27,255 nt of DNA from CAYNYM01 sp049366815 (GCA_049366815.1 JBMNCO010000169.1:1-27255); one strand, 5' to 3'; positions 7,699 to 15,085 are shown, counted from the first letter of the stretch. Notes: generated by a model from the letters alone, not told the origin. Numbers and translations: made by a program.

Positions 7699-8675
7699 TG
7701 GCCAGGCTCCTCCGGTTTTCCCGAATCTTTTGCCGACTTCACAAAACGGCCGACAGCGGCGGCAACCCCTGCAATGGGAGCGATGAGCATGGCCTTGGCC
7801 AGGTTGTCGGCATGGGCCATGGCGTCCTTGACGGGGCCGAAATGGGGCCTTCCCGGCCCCTTCTCGATGGCCGTTTCCAGTTCGTCGAAGGGAACCGGGG
7901 AGACATACAGGGTATTGGTCCCGCCGTTTTCCTTTTCGCCATAGATGTACCCGTTGATTTCTTCGGCAATAGCATGGGCCTCTTGGATGATTTCATGTCG
8001 AGGTCCTATCTTCTGCACGTTTTCCGGGCAGGCCTCAATGCACGCGGGAAGCTCGCCTTTCTCGATCCGGTCATAGCATCTGTCGCATTTGAACATGACA
8101 CCGTTTCCGGCAAAGGAGGGAAGAATATCGAGATAGAGTCCCACGCCCGTTTGTCCTTCCGGGATCTGCCAGGGGCAAACCACCTTGCACTTCTGACCGC
8201 CCAGACAGATGTCCGAATCGATTCTCGTAATGCCGTTTTTCAGCTTCCGCGCGGCTCCCCATGGACAAAGATCCGCGCAGGGCGGGTTCTGACAGTGCAT
8301 GCACCGACGTGGAAAGGTATAGGTCTCTTCCTTCCCCGCAACCTCTACGGTAGCCTCCTGGATAAAGACCCAATTATATGGGGTCAAGCGGTCGGTCACA
8401 TCCCTCTTGTCGGACCAGTCCGCAGCCTTGACCCGCTTGGGATACATCCTGGGAAAGGGCTTCTCGGGCTCCGGAAATTTGGCCGCATTCGTATCCCTGC
8501 AGGCCTCCACACAGGCCTCACAACCAATGCACTTTCGTATGTCGATCAATGTGGCCAACTCGGTCCGACTGGATCCTCTGACCTTTGAAGGCAACGCCAA
8601 ACGGGATGTGCCCACCGCGGCAGCCGCCGCCAGACCGCCTTTTAGAAAGGCCCTTCGTGAAATTTTTGAGGACAT
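7695..8675 (-). CDS. Tat-exported four-cluster ferredoxin-like subunit (HybA/DmsB/NarH type)
   Basis: A 326-residue electron-transfer subunit. SRRAFLKGG at residues 6-14 is a Tat signal, and a hydrophobic segment at about 293-310 is a C-terminal membrane anchor, so the protein should face the periplasm. Cluster motifs: I C49-C52-C55-C59; II C125-C128-C133-C137; III C157-G160-C163-C167; IV C197-C200-C212-C216. In motif III the second cysteine is replaced by glycine, the position where NarH has Trp and binds a [3Fe-4S] cluster. It is coupled to the cytochrome b-like gene and lies 91 bases after the anti-sigma gene. Confidence 0.88.
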   Translation of the reverse strand: MSSKISRRAFLKGGLAAAAAVGTSRLALPSKVRGSSRTELATLIDIRKCIGCEACVEACRDTNAAKFPEPEKPFPRMYPKRVKAADWSDKRDVTDRLTPYNWVFIQEATVEVAGKEETYTFPRRCMHCQNPPCADLCPWGAARKLKNGITRIDSDICLGGQKCKVVCPWQIPEGQTGVGLYLDILPSFAGNGVMFKCDRCYDRIEKGELPACIEACPENVQKIGPRHEIIQEAHAIAEEINGYIYGEKENGGTNTLYVSPVPFDELETAIEKGPGRPHFGPVKDAMAHADNLAKAMLIAPIAGVAAAVGRFVKSAKDSGKPEEPGQ

Positions 8676-8766
8676 GGATTGTCTCCGTCGTTCATTGATT
8701 AAAGATTAAAGAGCCACATTCACGGGAGAGGTTTCAGAAGGAAGGATATTTTTTGACGGTCCTTTC

Positions 8767-9012
8767 TTAAAACGTTCCTTTTCGCATACAGTCCTCGAGG
8801 GTCGCTCTGAGGCGCACATGAATCTCTTTCGGGACTTTCTCCCGCGGAAATCGTTTGCAGATATCAACGGTGTTTTTTAGTGATTTAAAACAATTGAGAC
8901 AATCCGGACACGCTTCCAGATGACGCATGATCTTACCGCAGAGACCGGCGTCGAGTTCACCATCCAGATATTCGGACATTTTCTCAAACAAAACCCTGCA
9001 CTCCTCATGCAT
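8767..9012 (-). CDS. Soluble zinc-binding anti-sigma factor (ZAS domain)
   Basis: An 81-residue protein without a membrane segment. It contains C5-x25-H31-x3-C35-x2-C38, the spacing of the zinc-binding anti-sigma motif of RsrA-type redox sensors, where thiol oxidation expels zinc and frees the sigma factor. There are further cysteines at C25, C41 and beyond. The ATG lies inside the end of the sigma gene (8-base overlap at 9005-9012), the usual coupling of an ECF sigma factor to its anti-sigma factor. A longer frame to 9204 is only a shadow of the sigma gene. Confidence 0.85.
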   Translation of the reverse strand: MHEECRVLFEKMSEYLDGELDAGLCGKIMRHLEACPDCLNCFKSLKNTVDICKRFPREKVPKEIHVRLRATLEDCMRKGTF

Positions 9013-9616
9013 CGGGTTTTTCCTCCCTGAAATGATCGGATATTTCTTTGCGAAGAAAAAGGCGCGCCCTGTGCAGTCTCGTCTTGACCGATTGCGTGGT
9101 GATGTCCAGGATATCCGCGGTCTCCTCCGTGCTGAATCCTTCGATGTCCCGCAGGTTGAACACCAGGCGGTAGATGGCAGGAAGCCTTTGTATGGCGGCT
9201 TCAATAACCTCCTTCAATTCAGTGCGGATGAGATCCTCTCCAGGATCATTGGACGCGTCCGGGATGTCGAACTTCTGTCCGTTTCCCTCGGGGTTCATCA
9301 GGGCATCCAGGGACAATTCCCGATCAGGCTCATCCTTTTTCTTTCGGCGTTTCCGATAGCAGGCGTTGGCAGCGATTCGGAAGAGCCAGTTTTTGAGTTT
9401 CGTTTCTTCCCTGAAATCCTTGAGGGACTTGAAGGCGTTGAGGAAGGTCTCCTGCATGATATCCTCAGCGTCCTGGGTGTGGCCGCACATCCTCTTTCCA
9501 AAATTGAAGAGCGTTTCTTCATACTTCTCCACAATTTTTTGCATAGCGGTCATCGAGCCCTTTTTGAATCGGGCGATCAATTCGTGGTCATAGTCTTCCA
9601 TCTCTTTTAGATACAT
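9005..9616 (-). CDS. ECF-type RNA polymerase sigma factor
   Basis: A 203-residue sigma-70 family protein with region 2 (about 10-85: YEETLFNFGKRMCGHTQDAEDIMQETFLNAF, then NWLFRIAANACYRKRRKK) and region 4 (about 140-195: RLPAIYRLVFNLRDIEGFSTEETADIL, then SVKTRLHRARLFLRKEI). Regions 1 and 3 are absent, as in ECF factors. It is followed by, and overlaps, a zinc anti-sigma gene. It heads a run of six minus-strand genes that includes an exported Fe-S protein and a cytochrome b, its most likely direct targets. Met6 is an alternative start. Confidence 0.9.
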   Translation of the reverse strand: MYLKEMEDYDHELIARFKKGSMTAMQKIVEKYEETLFNFGKRMCGHTQDAEDIMQETFLNAFKSLKDFREETKLKNWLFRIAANACYRKRRKKKDEPDRELSLDALMNPEGNGQKFDIPDASNDPGEDLIRTELKEVIEAAIQRLPAIYRLVFNLRDIEGFSTEETADILDITTQSVKTRLHRARLFLRKEISDHFREEKPDA

Positions 9617-9662
9617 CTTTATGAAAGAGGTTGCGTTTCTGTTGAAGAGATCAGTTCACGTG

Positions 9663-9836
9663 TGTTAATTAGATTCCCATCCGGAAATACATGATTTCTG
9701 GATGGAGCGATCTGCTGTCGGCATTCGGCGCTCAGCCTCATGCCTTGTTTTTGCATAGCTTTTTCTGATAGCTGATCGCTGAGGGCTGTTAGCGCGAATC
9801 CGGGAATGCTCATTTCCGGATGATCACTAATTAACA
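9663..9836. repeat. MITE-like hairpin repeat, copy 1
   Basis: A 143-bp core (9679-9821) aligns without gaps to 13922-14064. Its ends are hairpins: ATCCGGAAAT/ATTTCTGGAT on the left (one G-U pair) and ATCCGGGAAT/ATTTCCGGAT on the right. Outside them lies the perfect inverted repeat TGTTAATTAG (9663-9672)/CTAATTAACA (9827-9836), making the element look like a non-autonomous transposon. No transposase is inside and no clear target duplication is visible. It occupies the space between the divergent sigma and SprT-like genes and may carry their promoters. Confidence 0.75.
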
Positions 9837-9867
9837 GATATGCGGAAATAACTCAATATGGTATGAG

Positions 9868-10581
9868 ATGGGAATAAAGGGCGCATCAGACAAATGGGAC
9901 TCCGAAGGGCTCAAAAAGAGACTGTCGCACCTCTTGAATGCGCCCCTCTCCCTCACCATTACGGACAATCTGCGATCCATGATTTCGGTGCTGAGGAAGG
10001 ACGCGGCCTATCTCCTTCGCCTTCATCATATGTTCCTGGATGCAGATGAGGCGGTGTTGACGTCCCTGGCACACTATATCTCGGGGGGGAACTCCTGCCA
10101 GGTAAAGAGCGACCTCCGGCACTTTATCGAGAGGCACGCCTACAGCGTAAGAAAACTTGCCCGGCCTGCAAGGGCCAGGCGGCACAATATCCATGTACAG
10201 GGTCGATATTTTGACCTTCAAAAGACCTTTTCCCGTTTGAATCGTGACTATTTTCAGAACCGTATGGACTGCAGGATCACCTGGGGAAACCGCAAGAGGA
10301 AGACCGGAAAGGCCTCTATCAGGCTTGGAAGCTACTCCCAGCAAACCCAAACCATCAGGGTCAACCCCATCCTGGACAGGGCCTCGGTTCCCGCATTCGT
10401 ACTCGACCATATCATCTATCACGAGATGCTGCACCATGCCCTCGGCTTTGTGAACAAAAACGGACGAAGACTCGTTCATCACCAGAGATTCAGGGAACTT
10501 GAACGCGGCTTTGTCCGCCATGAGGATGCACGACTCTGGCTGAAAAGACATCTGCCGGGCCTCATTGCTCCCAGGGCATGA
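9868..10581 (+). CDS. SprT-like zinc metallopeptidase-family protein
   Basis: A 237-residue protein with a C-terminal SprT-like domain: H185-E186-M-L-H189 in IIYHEMLHHALGF, plus a downstream His pair (204-205) in VHHQRFRELERGF as a likely third zinc ligand. LNRDYFQNRMDCRITWG is the usual upstream element of the fold. The N-terminal 110 residues are basic and unassigned. Family members include the DNA-protein crosslink protease SPRTN, but bacterial SprT-like proteins are poorly characterised. It is divergent from the sigma gene, with repeat copy 1 between them. Confidence 0.8.
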   Translation: MGIKGASDKWDSEGLKKRLSHLLNAPLSLTITDNLRSMISVLRKDAAYLLRLHHMFLDADEAVLTSLAHYISGGNSCQVKSDLRHFIERHAYSVRKLARPARARRHNIHVQGRYFDLQKTFSRLNRDYFQNRMDCRITWGNRKRKTGKASIRLGSYSQQTQTIRVNPILDRASVPAFVLDHIIYHEMLHHALGFVNKNGRRLVHHQRFRELERGFVRHEDARLWLKRHLPGLIAPRA

Positions 10582-10947
10582 ACCCTCCGCCACCTGAGCC
10601 GACTGGCATGAAAATATCCATGGCCCTGAGCAGGACGGCAGTCCTCTTGACTGCGTATTTCTTATCAGAGCCTGCGGTTCCCCCGGTCGAGTATCGACCT
10701 CTTTCCGGGCCGTCCCGATGGAAAGTGTCCTACAGGGGGAAGGGTCTTCTGGACAAAGTCCAACAAAAGCGGCGATTTGTTGACATCCCCAAGGGGATCT
10801 TTTATCCTTCAAGGAGATTGGACTTTTTTAAGTGTTCGATTCGCACGAGGGGTTTCAGGGGCTCCCGAGAGGCAGGCCGGTGACTGTGCGTTTTGTTGCA
10901 GGCAAACTCTATCAGCGGCACTGCTCCTCAAAGCCATGGGTTTTATC
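10582..10947. other. Gene-poor leader region
   Basis: Between the SprT-like and methyltransferase genes I see one good promoter (10780-10808) and no convincing gene. A 101-codon frame begins on the SprT stop (ATGA, 10578), but its Pro/Arg-rich composition matches nothing I know. The methyltransferase frame is also open upstream to 10777, from TTG codons only. Confidence 0.4.
10780..10808 (+). promoter_or_regulatory. Sigma-70-type promoter upstream of the methyltransferase
   Basis: TTGACA (10780-10785), 17-bp spacer containing CCCCAAGGGG, then TATCCT (10803-10808). It predicts a leader of about 120-130 bases before the methyltransferase ATG. Confidence 0.5.
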
Positions 10948-11712
10948 ATGGGCCTTATTTTTGACGCCGATGCCGTAAGCCTCTATCGATCCTGGACCAA
11001 ATCTGACCAGGGTCGGATCGTGGATAGATTTGTGGAAGAATCCGTCAAAGGTCTTCTGGACCCACAACCCGGCGAACGGGTACTGGACATCGGTTGTGGA
11101 GAGGGCAACCATTTGCTTCTTTTCAGCAAACTGGGCCTGGACATAAACGGCGTGGACGCCTCTCCCTACACTATTGAGCAGGCCAGGAAACGTCTGGGAA
11201 ATCGGTCAACCCTCAAGGTCGCCACGGCCGAAGACCTCCCCTTTAGCGACAACGAATTCGATTTGGCCGTCCTCATCAACACCCTTGAATTTCTTGATGA
11301 CCCGCTGGCAGCTTTGAGAGAGGCGGGAAGAGTGGCAAAGAGGGGTGTTTTCATCGGCGTCCTCAACAGTCTTTCCTGGTTTTTCCTCAGCCAAAAACTC
11401 CAGGGCCTTTTCAAAAAGTCCCTCTTCAGCCAGGCCCGGTTTTTTAGTCTGTGGGAGCTGAAATCCTATGCGTCGGAGGCATTCGGCGATTCCAACATGA
11501 CGTGGAACTGCTCTCGGATTCGCCCCTCACTGACCCGCGCCACCCCACAAGATATCGATAATTTTAGAAAATTCGGGCATATTCCCATTGGTCTCTACCT
11601 TGGGGCCTGCGTTTCTCTCCGATACTGGGTCAAGACAGAACAACATCCTCTGAAAATCGGCCTCAAAAAGGCAAAGCAAACCCTGGCCAGTGGAATCAGT
11701 AGGAACCGATGA
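10948..11712 (+). CDS. Class I SAM-dependent methyltransferase
   Basis: A 254-residue protein with the SAM-binding motif I VLDIGCGEG, motif II-like GVDASPYTIEQARKRL, acidic motif ATAEDLPFSDNEFDLAV, and motif LINTLEFLDDPLAALREAGRV (Methyltransf_11 type). The methyl acceptor is unknown. The ATG at 10936 is an equally possible start; neither has a good ribosome site. It lies 51 bases upstream of amrS and may be co-transcribed with it. Confidence 0.85.
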   Translation: MGLIFDADAVSLYRSWTKSDQGRIVDRFVEESVKGLLDPQPGERVLDIGCGEGNHLLLFSKLGLDINGVDASPYTIEQARKRLGNRSTLKVATAEDLPFSDNEFDLAVLINTLEFLDDPLAALREAGRVAKRGVFIGVLNSLSWFFLSQKLQGLFKKSLFSQARFFSLWELKSYASEAFGDSNMTWNCSRIRPSLTRATPQDIDNFRKFGHIPIGLYLGACVSLRYWVKTEQHPLKIGLKKAKQTLASGISRNR

Positions 11713-11763
11713 ATCACTGATCCATAAAAACCCAGGGGCCTACTTAAAACGGAGTAAAAGGCG

Positions 11764-12783
11764 ATGAAAGAGGCCTATCTTTACGAAAAGATGGAAGAGA
11801 ACAGCGTCCGGTGTCTGCTGTGTAACCATCGGTGCCTGATCAAGGACGGAGACAGGGGGATCTGCGGTGTTCGCCAAAATCGGGACGGCACGTTGATCAG
11901 CCTCGTTTACGGTAAGGTTATTGCTAAACACGTGGATCCTATTGAAAAAAAACCGTTGTTCCATTTCTTGCCCGGAAGCCGATCCTACTCCATTGCCACG
12001 GTAGGGTGCAATTTCAAGTGCCTCTTCTGCCAGAATGCGGACATATCCCAGATGCCTTCCGATCACGGACAGATCTGGGGAGATGATATGACGCCCGAAA
12101 TGATTGTCAGGGAGGCCCTCGCCACCCGGTCGGCGACGATCGCTTACACCTACACCGAACCCACGGTTTACTACGAATTGGCTGTGGATACAGCCAGGCT
12201 GGCTGCCCGAAAAGGCCTGAAGAATATCTTCGTATCCAATGGATACATGACGAAAGAGTGTCTGGAGGATATCTCTCCTGATCTTCACGGTGCAAACGTG
12301 GATCTGAAGGCCTATTCCGACAGGTTTTACAAAAAACAGTGCGGGGCAAAATTAGATCCAGTCCTCAGGACACTCGAAACAATGAACGACCTGGGGATTT
12401 GGCTGGAGGTCACCACCCTGGTCATACCCGGCCTCAATGACGACCGGGACGAACTCAAGGCTATGGCCGCCTTTCTTTTCGATCTCAATCCCAATATCCC
12501 CTGGCACATCAGCCGCTTTCATCCCACATACAAACTCACCGAGCGACAGGCCACCCCGCCGGACACCCTCAGGGCCGCCAGGGATATCGGTTATGAGGCA
12601 GGACTGAAATACGTCTATACCGGGAACCTGCCGGGGGATAAAGGAGAAAAGACATCCTGCCACGCATGCGGGGAACTCCTTATTGACCGCCTTGGATTTA
12701 CCGTCACCCGCCTGAACATGGACGGCGGGCGTTGTCCCAAGTGTGGGACGGAAATTCCCGGTATTTGGGCTGCCGGTTCTTGA
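11764..12783 (+). CDS. amrS: AmmeMemoRadiSam-system radical SAM enzyme
   Basis: A 339-residue radical SAM protein of the pyruvate formate-lyase-activase-like AmrS group. The N-terminal Cys cluster is CLLCNHRC...GICGVR, followed by HVDPIEKKPLFHFLPGS. The [4Fe-4S]/SAM motif is GCNFKCLFCQN (CxxxCxxC). The C-terminus carries a small zinc ribbon (CHACG...CPKCG). In many genomes this protein accompanies AMMECR1 and MEMO domains as a three-part system of unsettled function; neither partner is encoded in this window. The ribosome site GGAG lies upstream of the ATG. Confidence 0.9.
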   Translation: MKEAYLYEKMEENSVRCLLCNHRCLIKDGDRGICGVRQNRDGTLISLVYGKVIAKHVDPIEKKPLFHFLPGSRSYSIATVGCNFKCLFCQNADISQMPSDHGQIWGDDMTPEMIVREALATRSATIAYTYTEPTVYYELAVDTARLAARKGLKNIFVSNGYMTKECLEDISPDLHGANVDLKAYSDRFYKKQCGAKLDPVLRTLETMNDLGIWLEVTTLVIPGLNDDRDELKAMAAFLFDLNPNIPWHISRFHPTYKLTERQATPPDTLRAARDIGYEAGLKYVYTGNLPGDKGEKTSCHACGELLIDRLGFTVTRLNMDGGRCPKCGTEIPGIWAAGS

Positions 12784-12848
12784 TCTTTTTAAAGAGTTCT
12801 GTTAATCCTTTGCACAAGGAGGGCTTTTTCGGGTTCTTCTTAAAACCG

Positions 12849-12899
12849 AACCCCCGCTGTCGCTTTTGAGTGCCTTCTTCCAACCAGCGGGGGTTTTTT
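12849..12899 (+). terminator. Terminator/attenuator-like hairpin after amrS
   Basis: AACCCCCGCTG (12849-12859) pairs with CAGCGGGGGTT (12885-12895) across a 25-nt loop, followed by a T run ending directly on the ribosome site AGGAG of the next small gene. A competing hairpin, GGGTTC (12831-12836)/GAACCC (12848-12853), would hold the 5' arm, as in a transcription attenuator. Confidence 0.6.
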
Positions 12900-12909
12900 A
12901 GGAGCAGAA

Positions 12910-13086
12910 ATGATGAAGCAAGAGGATGAGCTTGCCCTTAAAGTGACCAAGGAAATAGTCGTCAAGTTTATTGAAACAGGCCGGTTGTCCGTGGCGGGCT
13001 TTGATGAGGTGTTCAGGCAGATCCATCGGACCGTGCAGGATTCTCTCAAGAACGATGTGCCATGGGAGGAGGATACCGGAGACTAG
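12910..13086 (+). CDS. Conserved-looking small hypothetical protein (58 aa)
   Basis: A short gene encoding 58 residues: an acidic/basic helical N-terminus (LALKVTKEIVVKFIETGRL), then GFDEVFRQIHRTV, ending VPWEEDTGD. Small proteins with this LALKVTKEIVVKFIETG pattern are familiar to me from deltaproteobacteria as uncharacterised proteins; this is recollection, not a search. The ribosome site AGGAG (12900-12904) is well placed for the ATG at 12910, and a second ATG follows at 12913. The stop TAG shares the palindrome CTAG (13083-13086) with the stop of convergent truA, so the two genes overlap by four bases. Expression must pass the hairpin at 12849-12899. Confidence 0.75.
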   Translation: MMKQEDELALKVTKEIVVKFIETGRLSVAGFDEVFRQIHRTVQDSLKNDVPWEEDTGD

Positions 13087-13838
13087 ACCGGATCGTATTG
13101 AACCATCTTGAGAAATAGGCCCTGAGCAGGCGCCTTGATCCCCGCAAGGCGCCTGTCTTTCATTTCAAGAATTTGAGCGAATTTTTCGGCGTCCAGCTTG
13201 CCAAGCCCCACATAGACCAGTGTCCCCACGATATTGCGGACCATATGTCTCAAAAATCCGTCCGCCTCAAAGACAAAATGGAGAAGCCCACCTTCGAAAC
13301 CGTGGATCTCGGCCCTCAGGATTTCCCGGATCGGATTGATATTCCCGCTTCCCGCAGATTTGAAAGAGGTAAAGTCATGCCTCCCGAGGAGCAGTTCAAG
13401 GGATTTTCGCATCTCACCAAGACGGAGGGCCACAGGGAGATGCCATGAATAAAGCCGCTGAAAGACATCCGGTTCCCTGCGGTTCAGTATCCTGTATTCA
13501 TAGGTCTTGCTCCTGGCGGTATACCGGGCATGAAAGTCCATTGGCACAAGGTCGGCACTCTTCACAAATATGTCCGGACGCAAAAGGGAATTGAGCCCCC
13601 GCCTGAAGGCCTCCGGGGCGATCTCGGAATGGGTCAGGAAATGACACACCTGGTGTAGGGCGTGTACTCCCGCATCGGTCCTCCCCGAGGCAATCAGAGA
13701 TAGGGGTGCACCGGTCATTTTATGAAGACCCTTCTCCAGGACCTCCTGAATTGTGAGTGCGTTTTTCTGGCGCTGCCAGCCGTGATATCGGCTGCCGTCA
13801 TAGGCCAGTATCAACCTTATTTTTTTCTCTTTTCCCAT
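13083..13838 (-). CDS. truA: tRNA pseudouridine synthase A
   Basis: Converts uridines 38-40 of the tRNA anticodon stem-loop to pseudouridine. 251 residues, normal for TruA. The catalytic aspartate is D55 in SGRTDAGVHA. Other signatures are LAYDGSRYHGWQRQ near the N-terminus, MDFHARYTARSKTYEYRI in the middle, and FLRHMVRNIVGTLVYVG near the C-terminus. It is a single gene on this strand, tail-to-tail with the 58-residue gene. Confidence 0.95.
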   Translation of the reverse strand: MGKEKKIRLILAYDGSRYHGWQRQKNALTIQEVLEKGLHKMTGAPLSLIASGRTDAGVHALHQVCHFLTHSEIAPEAFRRGLNSLLRPDIFVKSADLVPMDFHARYTARSKTYEYRILNRREPDVFQRLYSWHLPVALRLGEMRKSLELLLGRHDFTSFKSAGSGNINPIREILRAEIHGFEGGLLHFVFEADGFLRHMVRNIVGTLVYVGLGKLDAEKFAQILEMKDRRLAGIKAPAQGLFLKMVQYDPV

Positions 13839-13921
13839 ACAGTGAATACGGCCCTGTTGCTCAAGGCATGGGGCTCGCAGTTATCCCGGCGGCATGTTAA
13901 GTCGTTTTATACCTTGCTTTG

Positions 13922-14071
13922 ATCCAGAAATACCTGATTTCTGGATGGAGGGGTCCGCTGTCGGCATTCAGAGCTCAGCCCAATGCCTTGTCTCTGCATA
14001 GCTTTTGCTGATACCTGACCGCTGACGGCTGTTAGCGCGAATCCGGAAATACTCATTTCCGGATTCGCGCT
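13922..14071. repeat. MITE-like hairpin repeat, copy 2
   Basis: The 143-bp core (13922-14064) aligns to copy 1 at 9679-9821 with substitutions only. The left hairpin is ATCCAGAAAT/ATTTCTGGAT (10 bp, loop 13932-13936). The right hairpin is a perfect 17-bp stem, 14034-14050 with 14055-14071, around a 4-nt loop; its outer bases GCGCGA are missing from the 3' side of copy 1. It lies between truA and the end of the rplM-rpsI operon and contains no convincing gene. Confidence 0.8.
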
Positions 14072-14089
14072 ACCTTGGCGAAGGTGCAC

Positions 14090-14123
14090 AAAAATAGGGA
14101 AGCCGACGGCCGGCTTCCCTATT
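14090..14123 (-). terminator. Intrinsic terminator of rplM-rpsI
   Basis: A perfect 13-bp stem, AATAGGGAAGCCG (14093-14105) with CGGCTTCCCTATT (14111-14123), and a 5-nt loop. On the minus strand it is followed by T5 (14090-14094, read as A on plus). Confidence 0.88.
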
Positions 14124-14176
14124 GAACTGAACCCCTCATAAACAGACGATATCTGTAAACTGATGGGGACAGATCT

Positions 14177-14569
14177 CTAGCGTTTGGAATACTGATACCG
14201 GGCCCTGGCACCACGCTGTCCGTATTTCTTTCGTTCTTTGGCCCTGGCATCCCTGGTAATCAGATGGACTTTCTTCAGGATCTGTCGTTGACCCTGGTCC
14301 ATACCCGCCAATGCACGACTGATTGCATGCCTGATAGCGCCGGCCTGTCCGGAAATGCCCCCGCCTCTGACGGTCACCGTTATATCATATTTTTCCTGAT
14401 TATCCGTCAATTCAAGTGGTTGTTTTATGACCATCTTATCGGTTTCCCGGGTTATATACACATCCATGGGCTTTTTATTGATTGTGATCATCCCTCTTCC
14501 CGGTCTCATCCAGATGCGGGCGACAGAGGTCTTCCTTTTCCCTACGGTATGAATCAGATCTTCGGCCAT
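14177..14569 (-). CDS. rpsI: 30S ribosomal protein S9
   Basis: Ribosomal protein of 130 residues, normal for S9. It shows TVGKRKTSVARIW at the N-terminus, VRGGGISGQAGAIRHAISRAL in the middle, and the conserved basic tail GQRGARARYQYSKR that reaches the ribosomal P site. Its ATG follows the rplM stop with no gap (TAA-ATG), and the ribosome site GGAG lies within the end of rplM, so translation is coupled. Confidence 0.97.
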   Translation of the reverse strand: MAEDLIHTVGKRKTSVARIWMRPGRGMITINKKPMDVYITRETDKMVIKQPLELTDNQEKYDITVTVRGGGISGQAGAIRHAISRALAGMDQGQRQILKKVHLITRDARAKERKKYGQRGARARYQYSKR

Positions 14570-14998
14570 TTATATCTCCAAATTCTCCGGTTGTTGAGCT
14601 TCATGTGGGTGTTCGGAACCGACATAGATTTTCAGCTTTTTTAACTGGCGGCGGCCCAGACTGTTTTTGGGCAGCATGCGTTTGACGGCAAATCGCAAGA
14701 CATCCTCAGGCTTCTTTTCAAGCAACTTTCTTGCCGAAATCTGTTTCAAACCGCCCAGATAGCCGGAGTGGCGATAATAGAACTTGTTGTCCCATTTGGA
14801 CCCCGTCAAGGCCACCTTCTCCGCGTTTACGACCACGATAAAGTCACCCGTATCTGCGTGGGGTGTATAGATGGGTTTGTGTTTGCCTCGCAATCGATGG
14901 GCTATTTGACTCGCCAGCCTTCCGAGGATTTTGTCTTGGGCGTCCACGAGGTACCATTTCTTATCGACTTCATGTTCCTTTGCAACAAAGGTTTTCAT
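14570..14998 (-). CDS. rplM: 50S ribosomal protein L13
   Basis: Ribosomal protein of 142 residues, the usual length for L13. Signatures are WYLVDAQDKILGRLASQIAHRLRGKHKPIYTPH, GDFIVVVNAEKVALTG, and the C-terminal KRMLPKNSLGRRQLKKLKIYVG followed by HPHEAQQP. First gene of the rplM-rpsI operon, with promoter elements at 15035-15063 and the terminator at 14090-14123. Confidence 0.97.
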   Translation of the reverse strand: MKTFVAKEHEVDKKWYLVDAQDKILGRLASQIAHRLRGKHKPIYTPHADTGDFIVVVNAEKVALTGSKWDNKFYYRHSGYLGGLKQISARKLLEKKPEDVLRFAVKRMLPKNSLGRRQLKKLKIYVGSEHPHEAQQPENLEI

Positions 14999-15034
14999 AA
15001 CATTTTGTCCTTATTCCAAAAATCAAAAAGATCA

Positions 15035-15063
15035 TTTTTAAAAGACCTTGCCCTTATTGTCAA
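15035..15063 (-). promoter_or_regulatory. Promoter of rplM-rpsI
   Basis: On the minus strand: TTGACA (15063-15058), 17-bp spacer, TAAAAA (15040-15035), about 36 bases before the rplM ATG. Confidence 0.55.
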
Positions 15064-15085
15064 GATAATTTTTCTGAAAATCTTG

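Noticed and set aside
10578..10883. 101-codon frame starting on the SprT-like stop codon
   Set aside because: Composition is not gene-like, no family is recognisable, and a promoter for the methyltransferase lies inside it.
10885..13900. Apparent similarity between 10915-10945 and 13850-13880 (both read ALLLKA in one frame)
   Set aside because: The match is short and does not extend to either side; it is likely chance.
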